Of a DNA stretch of 64,000 bases, positions 63,347-64,000 are shown in pieces. Below the pieces are notes generated by a model. That model saw only the letters and a program-made list of their open reading frames with translations. It ran no database searches and was not told the DNA's origin. Origin of the DNA: Amyelois transitella (lineage: Eukaryota; Arthropoda; Insecta; Lepidoptera; Pyralidae); the NCBI RefSeq assembly GCF_032362555.1, contig NC_083511.1, forward strand, positions 3,968,001-4,032,000, read 5' to 3'. How positions within the stretch are numbered: position 1 is the stretch's first letter; each line of letters begins with the position of its first letter. Both the position numbers and the translations under genes were made by a program.

Positions 63347-63815
63347 GCAACAGCATTTTATATCTGATTAAAGCTCCATTATTTTATGTACCTATTACTC
63401 TGAAGATCGTAAAAGGCGATTAGAGGAATTATGTTCTTACCAACTTATTATAGTTTCTTCGAAAGCACGTAGGTAGGTACCTATCTATAAAAAACGACGG
63501 CCAACATCGTTGGAGCCACAGTCTTCAGGCATTGACACCCATGCATAATCACAGTAAACAGGTTACGGAGGTCAAGCGAGTCTTTTCGTGTAATTACCTG
63601 ACTTAACCACTCCTGGTTAAAAACGGCCCCTGACTCTTTCCTAGAAAGGACGCTTTCTAGACGATATGATACTCACTGTACTCACTCATACGCATCTATA
63701 GTCTACTCATGTTCTTTTGTTCATCTGTTTGGTTTTATTTTATCATGGGCCGCCTGCCTGACGTCGACCTGCTTTGGGAATGTTATGCTATTGTTGCACG
63801 TGAAAGTGCTTGTTT

Positions 63816-63882
63816 CACTCCATCTCTTCCCCGTGGTTGTCGTAAGAGGCGATAAGAACGTCCACGGGAATGAGATGGAGTG
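63816..63882. repeat. Repeat-derived inverted repeat, 21-base arms
   Basis: The arms at 63816-63836 and 63862-63882 pair with one mismatch ('cactccatctcttccccgtg' on the left). The 25-base spacer has 'gtcgtaagaggcgataag', akin to the 'gtcgtaaaaggcgacta' block of family A, so this may be a relative or a rearranged copy. Confidence 0.65.
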
Positions 63883-64000
63883 ATCCTAATCTTATGCCGG
63901 AAACCATACAAACTTGTAAATTACCGATGTCTTCTTACAGAATACATATGTCCTATGCTATGCTAAATCTAATAAATAATTAAAATATGATAGTTTTCGT

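Larger units (their letters stand above)
61469..64000. other. Region upstream of XPO4, mainly repeats
   Basis: The first few hundred bases should hold the XPO4 5' UTR and promoter. Beyond that come family A (62000-62235), an RTE-like piece (about 62240-62345, 'gtgacagacatacggatgga'), family B (62440-62520), family C (62645-62750 and reversed 63500-63620) and two inverted repeats. No coding exon was recognised. Confidence 0.5.

Overview
The window is animal nuclear DNA, almost certainly from a moth or butterfly. It is AT-rich and intron-rich, conserved animal genes have short GT-AG exons, and there is a dense background of short interspersed repeats, including a tRNA-headed SINE, that I associate with Lepidoptera. 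I cannot name the species. No prokaryotic, organellar or viral gene was seen.

Layout. 1-8.6 kb: no host gene, but repeat fragments and a striking foldback element (5758-7248) with two 554-base arms. 8.66-12.42 kb (minus): an intronless, intact Toll-family receptor of 1252 residues. 12.4-16.4 kb: repeat-bearing spacer. 16.4-31.0 kb (minus): OGT, the nucleocytoplasmic O-GlcNAc transferase, in ten coding exons. Its largest intron carries a decayed YqaJ-nuclease gene, an inverted THAP-like relic and a small hAT-type MITE with an 8-base target duplication. 31.0-34.0 kb: spacer with a THAP-like head. 34.0-43.6 kb (minus): inturned, a planar cell polarity and ciliogenesis gene, in thirteen exons. 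44.2-48.2 kb (plus): a ten-exon gene for a 535-residue protein I do not recognise, head-to-head with inturned (594 bases between the ATGs). 48.85-49.76 kb (minus): an intronless 304-residue probable membrane protein, unrecognised. 49.8-53.4 kb: spacer. 53.4-61.5 kb (minus): exportin-4 (XPO4), fifteen exons. 61.5-64 kb: repeats.

The genes are not a pathway cluster. Toll acts at the cell surface, OGT modifies nuclear and cytosolic proteins, inturned acts with Fuzzy and Fritz in the CPLANE module, and exportin-4 is a nuclear transport receptor. All exon boundaries were placed by hand from splice consensus, reading phase and family similarity; the phases close in every multi-exon model.

The most interesting signal is in OGT: the 3' part of one catalytic exon, with 44 bases of adjoining intron, is repeated in tandem with a 147-base period. 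The second copy keeps an acceptor, a donor, an open frame and a compatible phase. It differs from the parent at 7 sites, 6 of them synonymous, which suggests a retained alternative exon. Other notable items are the large foldback element with a Cys/His-rich coding head in its loop, a decayed duplicate of an XPO4 exon, a very GC-rich XPO4 exon, and several unrelated near-perfect short hairpins.
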